Positions 20,034-28,798 of a DNA stretch of 64,000 bases are shown here, piece after piece (position 1 is the stretch's first letter; each line of letters begins with the position of its first letter). The DNA comes from CAIWTU01 sp963815135 (GTDB lineage: Bacteria; Desulfobacterota; Desulfuromonadia; Geobacterales; Geobacteraceae). Where the stretch lies: NCBI GenBank assembly GCA_963815135.1, contig CAWFFO010000008.1, positions 401,190 through 465,189 on the forward strand, in the 5' to 3' direction. The notes beneath the pieces are model-generated. The model saw only the letters and a program-made list of their open reading frames with translations. It was not told where the DNA came from and did no database searches. The translations under genes and the position numbers were made by a program.

Positions 20034-20222
20034 ATGCAGTCCGCGCAACGGAAGAATGAAGTTTCCTACGAGGAAGTAAAAATGCGGGTGCAGAGCCATC
20101 AGCTGGAGGACAACGGAGACGGTGTCGTAGTCTGTCATCGCTGCCGAAGGATCTGGCTGGACATTTCGCAGGTGTGGCACAGCGGAATGTGCAAGGGAAA
20201 GGCTCACCGGGCATCCCGCTAG
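20034..20222 (+). CDS. Small protein with a CxxC motif
   Basis: A 62-residue protein starting at ATG 20034, chosen because a strong AGGAGG lies seven bases before it; the upstream in-frame ATG at 19992 has none. It has CHRC in its middle and one further Cys (SGMCKG), so a small zinc or redox site is possible. The ends are basic. No known family was recognised. It stands alone between def (divergent) and the convergent trpS. Confidence 0.55.
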   Translation: MQSAQRKNEVSYEEVKMRVQSHQLEDNGDGVVVCHRCRRIWLDISQVWHSGMCKGKAHRASR

Positions 20223-20559
20223 GGCACGCTCCGACTTAAGCTTACCGCACACTTTCCGATCAGATCGGCATCATTTTATCCACTTGAAGGTGGTCACAGG
20301 CCAACTCACCCTTTTTTCCCGGCAAAATATCCCAATTAACCTCGAATTGGAAGCAGTAACCTCCAGAAACTCTCAAATTTACAAATTGAAATTCACATAA
20401 TCCGAAACAGTGATACAGGGGATAACGCCAAAGGCCGGACTTTTGCTCGCTTCAATACAAAAACAGATTTCAGGTTTTATTAAAGTTTTATCCCATTCAT
20501 CCCCTTTATCCCTGCTAGATAATGATTTTGACTTAAGGTCACATTAGTCAAACCAGTCA
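20223..20559. other. Gene-free stretch holding a dispersed repeat
   Basis: No gene was seen. From about 20415 to 20514 is a roughly 100-bp element with imperfect inverted ends (CAGGGGATAA at 20416-20425 and TTTATCCCTG at 20505-20514) and the internal block CCCATTCATCCCCTTTATCCC. A close relative occupies 49669-49781. Confidence 0.6.
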
Positions 20560-21576
20560 TTATTGCGGGACAAAACCGACGGCATTTTTTATGGCGGCTA
20601 TCATCGGCCCGGCCAGGGATCTCGCCTTTCCTGACCCTTTTGCCAGAATGTGGCTCAAATATTTCCTGTCGGCGATGACTGCGTCGTATCTTTCGCGTAT
20701 CGGCCGGAGTTTTTCGTCAACCAGTTCAGCCAGTTCCCTTTTAAGAACGGCGTAACCCCTTCCGTGAAACCTCTCTTCGATCGCCTGACGTCCCAGTCCC
20801 GAAAGCACCTCGTACATGACCAGCAGATTTTTCACACCGGGTGAGGCATGGTCGAACCGTGCCTCGTTGCCGGAATCGGTGGCTGCCCTCATTATGGAAC
20901 GGGATATTTCATCCGGGGGATCGAGGAGGCCTATGGCATGTCCCTTCACCTTTTCCCCGATGCTCTTGCTCATCTTGACCCGGGGATCGTCGAGCCCCAT
21001 TATTCTCGCGCCGCTTTCCCGGATCAACGGTTCCGGCAGGCGCAGGGGCAGACCATACAGCGCGGTAAAGCGAAGGGCGATATCCCGCGTCAATTCTATA
21101 TGCTGCTTCTGGTCCTCGCCCACCGGCACCAGGTCGGTGTCATACAACAGGATGTCGGCGGCCATCAGGATGGGGTAGGCAAGCAGTCCCGCGCCGGTAT
21201 TTGCGGCTTTTTCCGCTTTGACCTTGAATTGTGTCATTCTGTAAAGCCGTCCGAGAGGGGTGGCGCAGGTTAAAATCCAGGCAAGTTCGGCGTGTTCCGG
21301 CACATGGGACTGGACGAAAATCGTCGATTTTTCGGGATCTATGCCGCAGGCGATATAAAGCGCCGCCGTCTCCAGGGTTTTTTCCCGCAGGGTTGCAGGG
21401 TTAACCTCCTCGGGAAGGGTTATGGCATGCATGTCCACCACGCAGAAAAGCCCGTCGAATTCATCCTGGCTTTCCACCCATGCCCTGATTGCACCGAGAT
21501 AATTGCCGATATGCAGTTTGCCGGTCGGCTGGACTCCGGAAAAGACCCTTTTTTTTCCGGCACAGACGGTTTCCAT
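20560..21576 (-). CDS. trpS: Tryptophanyl-tRNA synthetase
   Basis: A 338-residue class I aminoacyl-tRNA synthetase charging tRNA-Trp. The HIGH-type motif is HIGN (22-25, in PTGKLHIGNYLGA) and the second signature is KMSKS at 201-205. Length and overall sequence match the bacterial enzyme. It lies 11 bp downstream of the GGDEF-protein gene on the same strand, so the two may be co-transcribed. Confidence 0.96.
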   Translation of the reverse strand: METVCAGKKRVFSGVQPTGKLHIGNYLGAIRAWVESQDEFDGLFCVVDMHAITLPEEVNPATLREKTLETAALYIACGIDPEKSTIFVQSHVPEHAELAWILTCATPLGRLYRMTQFKVKAEKAANTGAGLLAYPILMAADILLYDTDLVPVGEDQKQHIELTRDIALRFTALYGLPLRLPEPLIRESGARIMGLDDPRVKMSKSIGEKVKGHAIGLLDPPDEISRSIMRAATDSGNEARFDHASPGVKNLLVMYEVLSGLGRQAIEERFHGRGYAVLKRELAELVDEKLRPIRERYDAVIADRKYLSHILAKGSGKARSLAGPMIAAIKNAVGFVPQ

Positions 21577-21587
21577 TTCCGTCTCCC

Positions 21588-23339
21588 CTATTCCTTCCAG
21601 GTCATAACCCTGTTTCTCCCCTCTTCCTTTGCCCGGTAAAGGGCCTTGTCAGCCCTGTCCACGAGGGTCCTGGCATCCCCGGCATCCTCCGGAAAAGTGG
21701 ATATGCCGATGCTTATGGTCAGGCGGCCCCCCGGCTGGCTTTTTTCGTGGGGAAAAGGGAAATCCTGGAACGCCCTGCGCAGCTTTTCACCGACAACCAG
21801 TGCGAGGTCCTTGGCTGTCTCCGGCATGACGATGAGAAATTCCTCCCCTCCGTATCGGATGGAGATGTCAGTGTTGCGGGTGTTATGCCGAAAGATTTCC
21901 GCGGTTTTTTTCAACACTTCGTCGCCCTGAAGATGTCCGTGCAGGTCATTGTAGTTTTTGAAATAATCTATATCTATCATCAATACCGAGCAGAGCCGAC
22001 CGTAGCGGGTCGCCCTTTCCAGTTCTTTGTCCAGGGTGCGCCAGAGGTGGCGGGGATTGTAGAGCCCGGTCATCGGGTCGGTACATGCCTGTGACGCGGC
22101 GATTTCGTAGCTTTTTCTCAGGTACTCGTAATTGAGTTTCTGAAAAATAAGGCTTCGCACCTTGGCCAGGAATTCCGTCATGTCGAAGGGCCAGGTGTAA
22201 TATCCTTCAGCGCCGATTTTGCCCGGTTTCATTTTCTTTCCCTGTTGCAGGCCATGGGAGATTATAAGCACCGGGATATGCCTTATCTGTTCCCTCGATT
22301 TCAGCTGAAGACAGACATCGCTTCCGTTCATGACAGGGAGCGCCTGGTCGATCAGGAACAGGTCAGGCGGCGAGGATAGGCCTTTGTCAAGAACCTCCAG
22401 ACCGCCGGATGCAGTGGTGATTTCATATCCTTCTTCCATAAGGCAGTGTGAAAGCAACTGAGCCAGTTTCGCTTCTGAGACAGCTGCCAATATCCTTGGC
22501 GTGGCACTTCCCGGGGGGAGAATTCCCCCTTTTGGCAGTATGAAGGTAAAGGTACTTCCCTCGCCGGGATAGCTCTCCACCCAGATTTTACCCCCGTGCA
22601 GGTCCACCATGCGCTTTACCAGGGAAAGGCCGAGCCCGAGGCTGCCTGATTCGAGGTAAGACGTGTCCGCCCGCTCGAATCCGGAAAAAATGCGTTCGAC
22701 ATTTTCCCTGCTGATACCCATCCCCTGGTCGTTGACGGAAATTTCCAGATAATTTTCGATCTTTGCATCATGTTTGCGGGCGTCCCGTACGGAAACGTTT
22801 ATCTTTGATCCTGAAGGAGAAAATTTTACGGCGTTTGTCAGGAGTTCTTCCATGATGAACCGGAACTTGTTTTTGTCCGCGGTAATTAATTCAGGTCCGC
22901 CCTGATAACCAATGTCGATGGTGATTCCCTTTTCCCCGCCCTTTTCTCTTATTCCGTCCAGTATTGAAGACAAGGCGGAGCGCAAATCGAAGCGTTCCGG
23001 GAGAAAACGGGACAAGCTGATATCGACACCGCATAATTCCAGGAGCCTGTCGATCATGGAGCGGACCCTGAGGCTGTTGCCCAGGATTTGTTCAAGATAT
23101 TTGCGCTGTTTTTCGGTAAACTTTGCGGGAAACTCCTCGCGCAGAAGATTCGTGTAGTCGATGATATTATTCAAAGGCATGCGAAGTTCCCGGGACATAT
23201 GGGACAGGAATTCCCTCTTTACCTGGTTGGCTAGAAAAAGTCTTTCCCTGGTATGTTCCAGTTCCACCGTCTGCTCCTTGAGCAGCCGTTTCAGAATTTC
23301 CAGGTCCGAAGCTATATCCCCTTTTTTGCCTCTTGTCAT
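21588..23339 (-). CDS. Degenerate hybrid histidine kinase with REC and GGDEF domains
   Basis: A 583-residue soluble protein. Order: N-terminal coiled coil (about 10-40), HisKA-like helices (45-105), ATPase domain (about 150-270, with EELLTNAVKFS, NDQGMGIS and GSLGLGLSLV), a receiver domain (283-400) and a GGDEF domain (about 415-583). The GGDEF active site is intact (GGEEF, 497-501), and so is the c-di-GMP inhibition site (RNTD at 488-491, five residues before it), so diguanylate cyclase activity is likely. The H-box reads MSRELRMPLN, with Arg50 where the phospho-accepting His should be. The receiver keeps Asp331 but lacks the N-terminal acidic pair, and the conserved Lys is Trp383. Phosphotransfer is therefore doubtful, and the N-terminal parts may sense or dimerise instead. 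Confidence 0.9.
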   Translation of the reverse strand: MTRGKKGDIASDLEILKRLLKEQTVELEHTRERLFLANQVKREFLSHMSRELRMPLNNIIDYTNLLREEFPAKFTEKQRKYLEQILGNSLRVRSMIDRLLELCGVDISLSRFLPERFDLRSALSSILDGIREKGGEKGITIDIGYQGGPELITADKNKFRFIMEELLTNAVKFSPSGSKINVSVRDARKHDAKIENYLEISVNDQGMGISRENVERIFSGFERADTSYLESGSLGLGLSLVKRMVDLHGGKIWVESYPGEGSTFTFILPKGGILPPGSATPRILAAVSEAKLAQLLSHCLMEEGYEITTASGGLEVLDKGLSSPPDLFLIDQALPVMNGSDVCLQLKSREQIRHIPVLIISHGLQQGKKMKPGKIGAEGYYTWPFDMTEFLAKVRSLIFQKLNYEYLRKSYEIAASQACTDPMTGLYNPRHLWRTLDKELERATRYGRLCSVLMIDIDYFKNYNDLHGHLQGDEVLKKTAEIFRHNTRNTDISIRYGGEEFLIVMPETAKDLALVVGEKLRRAFQDFPFPHEKSQPGGRLTISIGISTFPEDAGDARTLVDRADKALYRAKEEGRNRVMTWKE

Positions 23340-23406
23340 TCCCGGGTCCTTATGTCCTGACTCAGTTAAGAGTGAGGAGTGAAGAGTGAGATGTCAATGT
23401 CACTGT

Positions 23407-24087
23407 TTATGCCAGCGGCCATCTGGTGGAGTGCCTGTCGGTTTCGTGATGTCGCTGTGCGTCTTCCTTTCTCCGGAGTATTGCCCTGGCCGGGGCGCCG
23501 TCTCCCCCCGCAAGTTTCAGGGGAAGGCATATCAGTTCGTAAATTCCCCCCTCTATCCCATCCAGGTTCAGGCCTTCAAGAATGATAACGCCATGCCCCA
23601 GAAGCTTCCGGTGAACTTCGCCGTTACCTTTAAAAGCTTCTATGGAGAGGTAATCGATACCCACCAGCCTGATTCCGATCCCTGCCAGGTAATCCGCTCC
23701 CTCTTCCGTAACGGATGCATAGTCTTCGACGAAACCGGGGCGGCTCCAGAGCAGGGAGTTTTCGGTTTTCAGAAGAAGGCGTTCCTCCCCCTTAATGGGG
23801 AGATGTTCTAGTTCCTTCCTGCCGATCCTTTTTGTCCCGCCCACTTCCGCAACAAGGACGCGGCCGGACAGAAGATCCAGCGCCAGACGGTCGACGGAAA
23901 GGCCGTGGCAGTCCACATGAAGCGGTGCATCAATATGGGTTCCGCAATGGCTGGTCATGGACAAACGGGAAACATTCGACCAGCCGTCCTCTCCGATTTG
24001 AAGCACCGGTTCGATCAGCAACGGCGGATCCCCCGGATAACCGGGTAAGTCTTTGTTTAAAGGAACACTGATGTCGTAGATTTTCAT
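23407..24087 (-). CDS. Cyclase-family (kynurenine formamidase-like) metal-dependent hydrolase
   Basis: A 226-residue protein of the cyclase family, which includes bacterial kynurenine formamidase. The signature metal-binding motif HxGTHxDxPxH is present as HCGTHIDAPLH (47-57), and the N-terminal KIYDISVPL...PGYPGDP is typical. No kynurenine-pathway neighbours are present, so the substrate is open. It is 67 bp upstream of the GGDEF-protein gene on the same strand. Confidence 0.88.
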   Translation of the reverse strand: MKIYDISVPLNKDLPGYPGDPPLLIEPVLQIGEDGWSNVSRLSMTSHCGTHIDAPLHVDCHGLSVDRLALDLLSGRVLVAEVGGTKRIGRKELEHLPIKGEERLLLKTENSLLWSRPGFVEDYASVTEEGADYLAGIGIRLVGIDYLSIEAFKGNGEVHRKLLGHGVIILEGLNLDGIEGGIYELICLPLKLAGGDGAPARAILRRKEDAQRHHETDRHSTRWPLA

Positions 24088-24274
24088 GATCCCTCCCCTG
24101 TTACAAAAGAGCTCGGAATTATTAATTAATTATACTCTTTTGCGGTTCATTTGCCACCAGGTTTGCGTGAGCACCGTCCAACATGGTAGAGGTCTAACTT
24201 CACATAAAGCTCGGCAAAATGGCAAAGAAGCTCTCCATCACGAAAATTACGGGATGAAAAGGGAGCGGTTTCGG

Positions 24275-24314
24275 GCAATAAAAAAAGGAACCGCCCTTTC
24301 AGGGAGTGGTTCCT
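24275..24314 (-). terminator. Rho-independent terminator of the hydrogenase operon
   Basis: Read on the minus strand, AGGAACC (24314-24308) and its complement GGTTCCT (24292-24286) form a 7-bp stem with a smaller CCCT/AGGG hairpin inside, followed by seven T. It lies about 70 bp past the stop of the cytochrome gene. Confidence 0.8.
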
Positions 24315-24383
24315 TTCATATCATGTCTGCATTATATTTTAGTTTGCGGATACGCTATTTATGCGTTTCGCTGCGAACTCCGT

Positions 24384-26064
24384 CTAATCATCATAAGTTG
24401 TTCCCGAGCCCGATGTCGATGTCGATGTCGATGTCGATGTCGACGAAGTCGCAGCAGTCGGGTTGTTCAGGAATGCAGCTACGTTTGTCATATCGGTTGC
24501 GGACAGGGTTATTCCCTGATGGCTCGACACCCCGGCAGTAAACTTCTGGGAAACATAGGAGCCGTATCCATAAAGATCCGGAGCTGAACCGCTAGTGTCA
24601 TAAGTGCCGAGGCGGTGGCAGCTGGCGCATTTTTGGTCATATATCTGCTGTCCGGTCAGTTGTGTCGTGGTTGTTCCCGAACCTGACGTCGTGCCGGTTC
24701 CTGATGTAGTGCCGGAGCCGGAAGTTGTTGTCGTATTGAGGGCGGTCGCTATGGCCTGAACCTGTGTGGAGGTGAGGAATGAAAGCGAGCCCATGCCCCC
24801 CATGTTCTGGTTGATGCCGGTCTGGATCAGAGAGGCGGTCGTATTGCGATATGCGGAAGTGGCCAGAGGACCGTGGCAGCTCGCACAATACGATGCCATA
24901 CAGCGTTGCGCCGTCGGTGGAAGTTGACGTGCCTGAACCAGATGTTGATCCCGAACCTGATGTAGTCCCTCCTCCGGCTGTCGGAATCGAGGAACCATGA
25001 CATGAGGTGCAGTCCCATGAAGGCAGGGGTGTCGGTGCGAGGGCATCGGCAATGTTGTTCAGGTCCGTAGTGGAAAGAGATCTCAGAGTGCTGGTGCCCA
25101 TGCCGCCTGTGTTGTTGCCGATTGCCGCCTGGATCTGTGCGGGAGAGGCATTCTGCACGTCAGTCGGGGTATGGCAGTTCAGGCAGTTGTTGATGAACAG
25201 GGTTTTATCTGAAGTGGTCATCGCCGTCCTGGCGGCGGCTGCAATGTTAATGGAAAGCGCCTGCGTTGCCGCCGTGCCCTTGCTGTCGGTTACCCTGGCA
25301 GTGAAGCTGAATGTACCGGACACGGTCGGGGTGCCTGTAACTGAACCTGCCGAAGTAATTCCTATACCAGAGGGAAGTGTTCCGCTATAGCTCCAGCTAT
25401 AAGGAGTAGTCCCGCCTGTGGCTGAAAGTGTCTGGCTGTAAGCAGTACCGGCGGTCCCGTCCGGAAGGCTGGAGGTGGTTACGGACAGCGGTGAAACGGT
25501 GCCGGCGGAGGCAGCTGTAATTGATAAAGTCTTGGTTACGGATGCGGCGGTGCTTGCGGAATCGGTAACCTTGATTGTGAAACTGGAAGTCCCGGTAGTG
25601 GTCGGTGTTCCTGAGATTGTCCCTGTCGAGCCAAGGCTGAGCCCCGCCGGAAGAGAACCGCTGGAGAGGGACCATTTGTAAGGGGTGGTACCGCCTGAAG
25701 CAGATAGCGTCTGGCTGTAGGAGGCACCGACCGTCGCGCCCGGAAGGGTCGAGGTGGAGATTGCCAGTGGGGTGGTTGTCACCGGATTGTTCACAAATGC
25801 CGCCACACTGGTTATGTCGGTTGAGGTCAGAGTCACTCCATGGTGGTTCTGGCCGCCGCTGAACCTGGTGTTGACCATTGAACCCAGACCAAGCAGGTCC
25901 GGTGCGGACCCGGAAGTGTCATAGGTGCCGAGCTTGTGGCAGCCTGCACACTGCTGGTCATATATCTGCTGACCGGTCAGCGCCGCCGATGCGAACAGCA
26001 CCGGCATCGCAAACAGAGCGGGCAACAGCCAAAGCGCTTTTTTCAACTTCTTTCCTGCTTTCAT
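24384..26064 (-). pseudogene. Modular multiheme c-type cytochrome with Ig-like repeats, one-base frameshift
   Basis: A secreted cytochrome of about 560 codons with five heme-binding CxxCH sites (CAGCH, CLNCH, CTSCH, CASCH, CASCH). Order: signal peptide (MKAGKKLKKALWLLPALFAM), heme module A, two putative-Ig (He_PIG-like) repeats with PAGLSLGSTGTISGTPT-type sequence, heme module B (with MGGMG-type GGMG), a short CTSCH segment, a second B module, and a second A module. The A modules share TGQQIYDQ, CxxCHxLGTYDTSGSAPDL and VAAFxNNP. The frame breaks at a GG pair (24896-24897); deleting one base gives DGATLYASYCASCHGPL. ATG 26064 is chosen because AAAGGAG precedes it. The gene follows the hydrogenase large subunit by 52 bp and probably takes its electrons. 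The C-terminus is Ser/Thr-rich and ends TTYDD. Confidence 0.85.
24411..24440. repeat. Hexanucleotide microsatellite (5 copies)
   Basis: Five perfect tandem copies of CGATGT inside the 3' end of the cytochrome gene, encoding alternating Ser-Thr. Gain or loss of units would keep the frame and change only tail length. Confidence 0.85.
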
Positions 26065-26116
26065 ACATTCTCCTTTCAACATTCTTTAAATATGACTACC
26101 TGCAGCTGGCTGCCGG

Positions 26117-27757
26117 TTATAGTACTTTCACTTTGTAAGTTTCATTTGTCTCAGGATTGAAAACATGCACGGCACAGGCGATACACGGGTCGAAAGAATG
26201 CACCACGCGGAGCACTTCCACCGGACGCGCCTCGTCGACGACCGGTACGTTCACCAGGGACTGCTCTACCGGCCCGGGATTATTGCTTCCGTCCCTGGGG
26301 CCGAAGTTCCAGGTAGACGGCACAACCATCTGGTAGTTGGTAATCTGGGTATTGGAGAAATTCACCCAGTGTCCCAGTGCGCCGCGCGGGGCTTCGTTCA
26401 GAGCAACACCGGAGCCGGAGCCGGGCATGGTGAATGACTTGCGGTTCGGCATGCCGCTGGTTGACTGGCTGCTTGCCGTAACCTGCCCCGCCCAGGTAGC
26501 CATGGCATCGGCGATGACCTTGGTTTCGATTGCCCTGGCAGCGGTTCTGCCGAGCGCCGAGTACATGTCGGAAAGGGAAAGGCCTGTTGCCCGCAGGAAG
26601 GTTTTTACCGCGGAAACCGTAGATGACTGGCCTTTGCCGTAGTTGACCATGACCCTGGCCAGCGGACCCACTTCCATCGGCTGTCCCTGGTAGCGCGGCG
26701 CCTTGATCCAGCTGTATTGCGCCGAGGTGTTCATGCCGGTATAGTTGGGCACGGTCTCGCCCTGGGCCGGGTTGAGGGCGTTGCTTCCGGAGTACCAGCT
26801 GTGGGTGATGTGTTCGGTAATGTTGTTGACATCCACCGGTTGGACCGAGTTGGTCGACTGGTTATAGATGATGCCGCGCGGGAAAAACAGGCTGGAAGGC
26901 TCGGACGAGCTCTGGGGGAACTCACCGAACGACATGAGATTCTGGGTTCCGCCGATATTGGCGTAGTCCTTGTAACGCCCGAGCAGATATGTTGCATCCG
27001 GCAGATAATAATTGTTTACGAATGCGCTGGCCGTTGCCAGTTCGGTCTTGAACTGGCTGATGCGCGTGGATGTCAGGTCCTTGTTGAGAGTCGTACCGCC
27101 GACGATCATTGTCTGGGGATGCGGGTTTTTCCCGCCGTAGATGGCGTGCATGCGGGCAACCTGGATTTGCGCCTTGAGGGCCTCAAGATAGTTGGCCATG
27201 AAGACAAGGTTCTCTTCCGGGGTCAGGATGTAGGCAGAATGTCCCCAGTAACCGTTGTTGAACGGACCGAGCTGCCCGCTGCCGGCAAAGGCCTGTAACT
27301 GCTGCTTGACACCACTGAAATAGCTGGAGTTCCTCCTGCGGGCTGAACTTATCATGGAGTCGATGCTTGCCGCCTTGGACGGGTCTGCGGACAAAGCGCT
27401 TACCACGTCAACCCAGTCCAGCAAATGCAAATGATAGAAATTAACAATGTGGTCATGGACGAACTGTGCGCCCATCAGCAGGTTGCGAATTACTCGGGCA
27501 TTGCTCGGTATGGTGATATTGACTGCGTCCTCAACGCTCCGTACCGAGGTTACGCCGTGCACGTAGGTGCAGACACCGCAGAGGCGCTGGGTGAACATCC
27601 AGGCATCTCTCGGGTCGCGGTTTTTCAATATGGGCTCGATGCCGCGAAACAGCGGACTGCTGCTCCAGGCGTTATTGACCTTGCCGTTTACTACTTCGGT
27701 CTCCACACGCAGGTGTCCTTCGATGCGTGTTACAGGATCGAGTACGATAGTTGACAT
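26117..27757 (-). CDS. [NiFe] hydrogenase large subunit
   Basis: A 546-residue catalytic subunit of a [NiFe] uptake-type hydrogenase. The N-terminal ligand motif is RLCGVCTYVH (Cys60, Cys63) and the C-terminal one DPCIACAVH (Cys525, Cys528, His531). A 15-residue tail follows the His, so maturation should need a HybD/HycI-type endopeptidase, none of which is in the window. All ligands are cysteine, so it is not a [NiFeSe] enzyme. ATG 27757 (MSTIVLDPVTRIEGH) is preferred to the TTG six bases upstream. It lies 81 bp downstream of the small subunit. No cytochrome b or membrane ferredoxin subunit is encoded nearby. Confidence 0.95.
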   Translation of the reverse strand: MSTIVLDPVTRIEGHLRVETEVVNGKVNNAWSSSPLFRGIEPILKNRDPRDAWMFTQRLCGVCTYVHGVTSVRSVEDAVNITIPSNARVIRNLLMGAQFVHDHIVNFYHLHLLDWVDVVSALSADPSKAASIDSMISSARRRNSSYFSGVKQQLQAFAGSGQLGPFNNGYWGHSAYILTPEENLVFMANYLEALKAQIQVARMHAIYGGKNPHPQTMIVGGTTLNKDLTSTRISQFKTELATASAFVNNYYLPDATYLLGRYKDYANIGGTQNLMSFGEFPQSSSEPSSLFFPRGIIYNQSTNSVQPVDVNNITEHITHSWYSGSNALNPAQGETVPNYTGMNTSAQYSWIKAPRYQGQPMEVGPLARVMVNYGKGQSSTVSAVKTFLRATGLSLSDMYSALGRTAARAIETKVIADAMATWAGQVTASSQSTSGMPNRKSFTMPGSGSGVALNEAPRGALGHWVNFSNTQITNYQMVVPSTWNFGPRDGSNNPGPVEQSLVNVPVVDEARPVEVLRVVHSFDPCIACAVHVFNPETNETYKVKVL

Positions 27758-27838
27758 AAGCAAAATTCCTTTCTGATTGGGTAAGACTTCATCTGTAAAT
27801 TGTCGATTGATTTATCAGTGCAGATCACAGTTTTTGTA

Positions 27839-28798
27839 TTAATCGTCGCTACCACCGGAACCGCTGCCGGTGCTGCCGCCGTAGCTGCCTGCGTAGTTGA
27901 AAAACGTGCCGCCGTCCCAGAAGCCGGGCTGGGCGCAGCCTTTACATGGAACGTCAGCCTGGACACACCAGCTGGTCTTGTCGTTATACAATACGGTCGG
28001 GCAGTTGTGGTAGGTTGCCGGTCCCCGGCAGCCGAAGCCTGCCAGGCACCATGTTGTCCCGTTGCGCGGACACTGGCTGTGAATGGTGCTGCCATAGGCA
28101 AAGGTGGGGCGGGCAAGAGTGTCAAGGGCCGGCCAGTCGCTGAAGAGAAGGTAGTTGACGATAAGTGCCGCGAAATTTACCGGATTGGGTGGACAACCGG
28201 GAAGCTTGATGGTGCGCAGACCGTCCAGGGCGCCGTGCACGCAATCCGCTCCGGTAAGGCCTCCGGCAGCTTTCGGAAGGCCTCCATAGCTGGCGCAGGT
28301 ACCGAGACTGATCATCATCTTGGCCTGCGGGCAGACCTCCTTGGCGATATCGAGCATGGTCCTGCCGCCGATCATGCCGAAGTTGCCGCTGTCGGCCAGG
28401 GGGATAGCGCCCTCGGTAACAACGAAAAACTGGCCGGCATATTTGCTGACCGCATCAGTCAGGCTTTTTGTCGCCGCGTCGCCGGAAGGCGCCATAATGG
28501 TTTCATGGTATTCCAGCGAGATCTTGTTAAGCAGCAGATCGTCGATGAAGGGGCTGGATGCGCGCAGGAAAGATTCCGTGCAGCCGGTACATTCGGCGAA
28601 CTGTAGCCAGATGAACGGCGGCCTTTTGCCGCTGGTCAGCGCTTCGGCGATTTTCGGCAGGTAAGTGGCCTCAAGTCCCAGTGTGGCCGCCATCAGGCCG
28701 CAGAATTTCATGAAGTTGCGGCGGGACACACCTTTTTTCGATACCATTTCCTCGATCTTGTCTTCCAGTTCCTGGTCAAACTTTTCTTCTTTTTCCAT
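27839..28798 (-). CDS. [NiFe] hydrogenase small subunit with Tat signal, no C-terminal anchor
   Basis: A 319-residue electron-transfer subunit. The twin-arginine signal is SRRNFMKFCG (25-34), sending the folded heterodimer to the periplasm. Proximal-cluster cysteines are in ECTGC (Cys70, Cys73), GTCASYGG and LPGCPPNP. The distal and medial clusters are covered by IHSQCPR, CLAGFGCRGP and WCVQADVPCKGC. Periplasmic group 1 enzymes normally end in a membrane helix that meets cytochrome b. This one stops after PGFWDGGTFFNYAGSY and a Gly/Ser tail ending GGSDD. With no cytochrome b gene beside it, the multiheme cytochrome gene downstream is the best candidate electron acceptor (inference). GGAGG lies just before ATG 28798. 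Confidence 0.94.
   Translation of the reverse strand: MEKEEKFDQELEDKIEEMVSKKGVSRRNFMKFCGLMAATLGLEATYLPKIAEALTSGKRPPFIWLQFAECTGCTESFLRASSPFIDDLLLNKISLEYHETIMAPSGDAATKSLTDAVSKYAGQFFVVTEGAIPLADSGNFGMIGGRTMLDIAKEVCPQAKMMISLGTCASYGGLPKAAGGLTGADCVHGALDGLRTIKLPGCPPNPVNFAALIVNYLLFSDWPALDTLARPTFAYGSTIHSQCPRNGTTWCLAGFGCRGPATYHNCPTVLYNDKTSWCVQADVPCKGCAQPGFWDGGTFFNYAGSYGGSTGSGSGGSDD

Noticed and set aside
24411..24440. CRISPR array
   Set aside because: It is a coding microsatellite with 6-bp units and no spacers.
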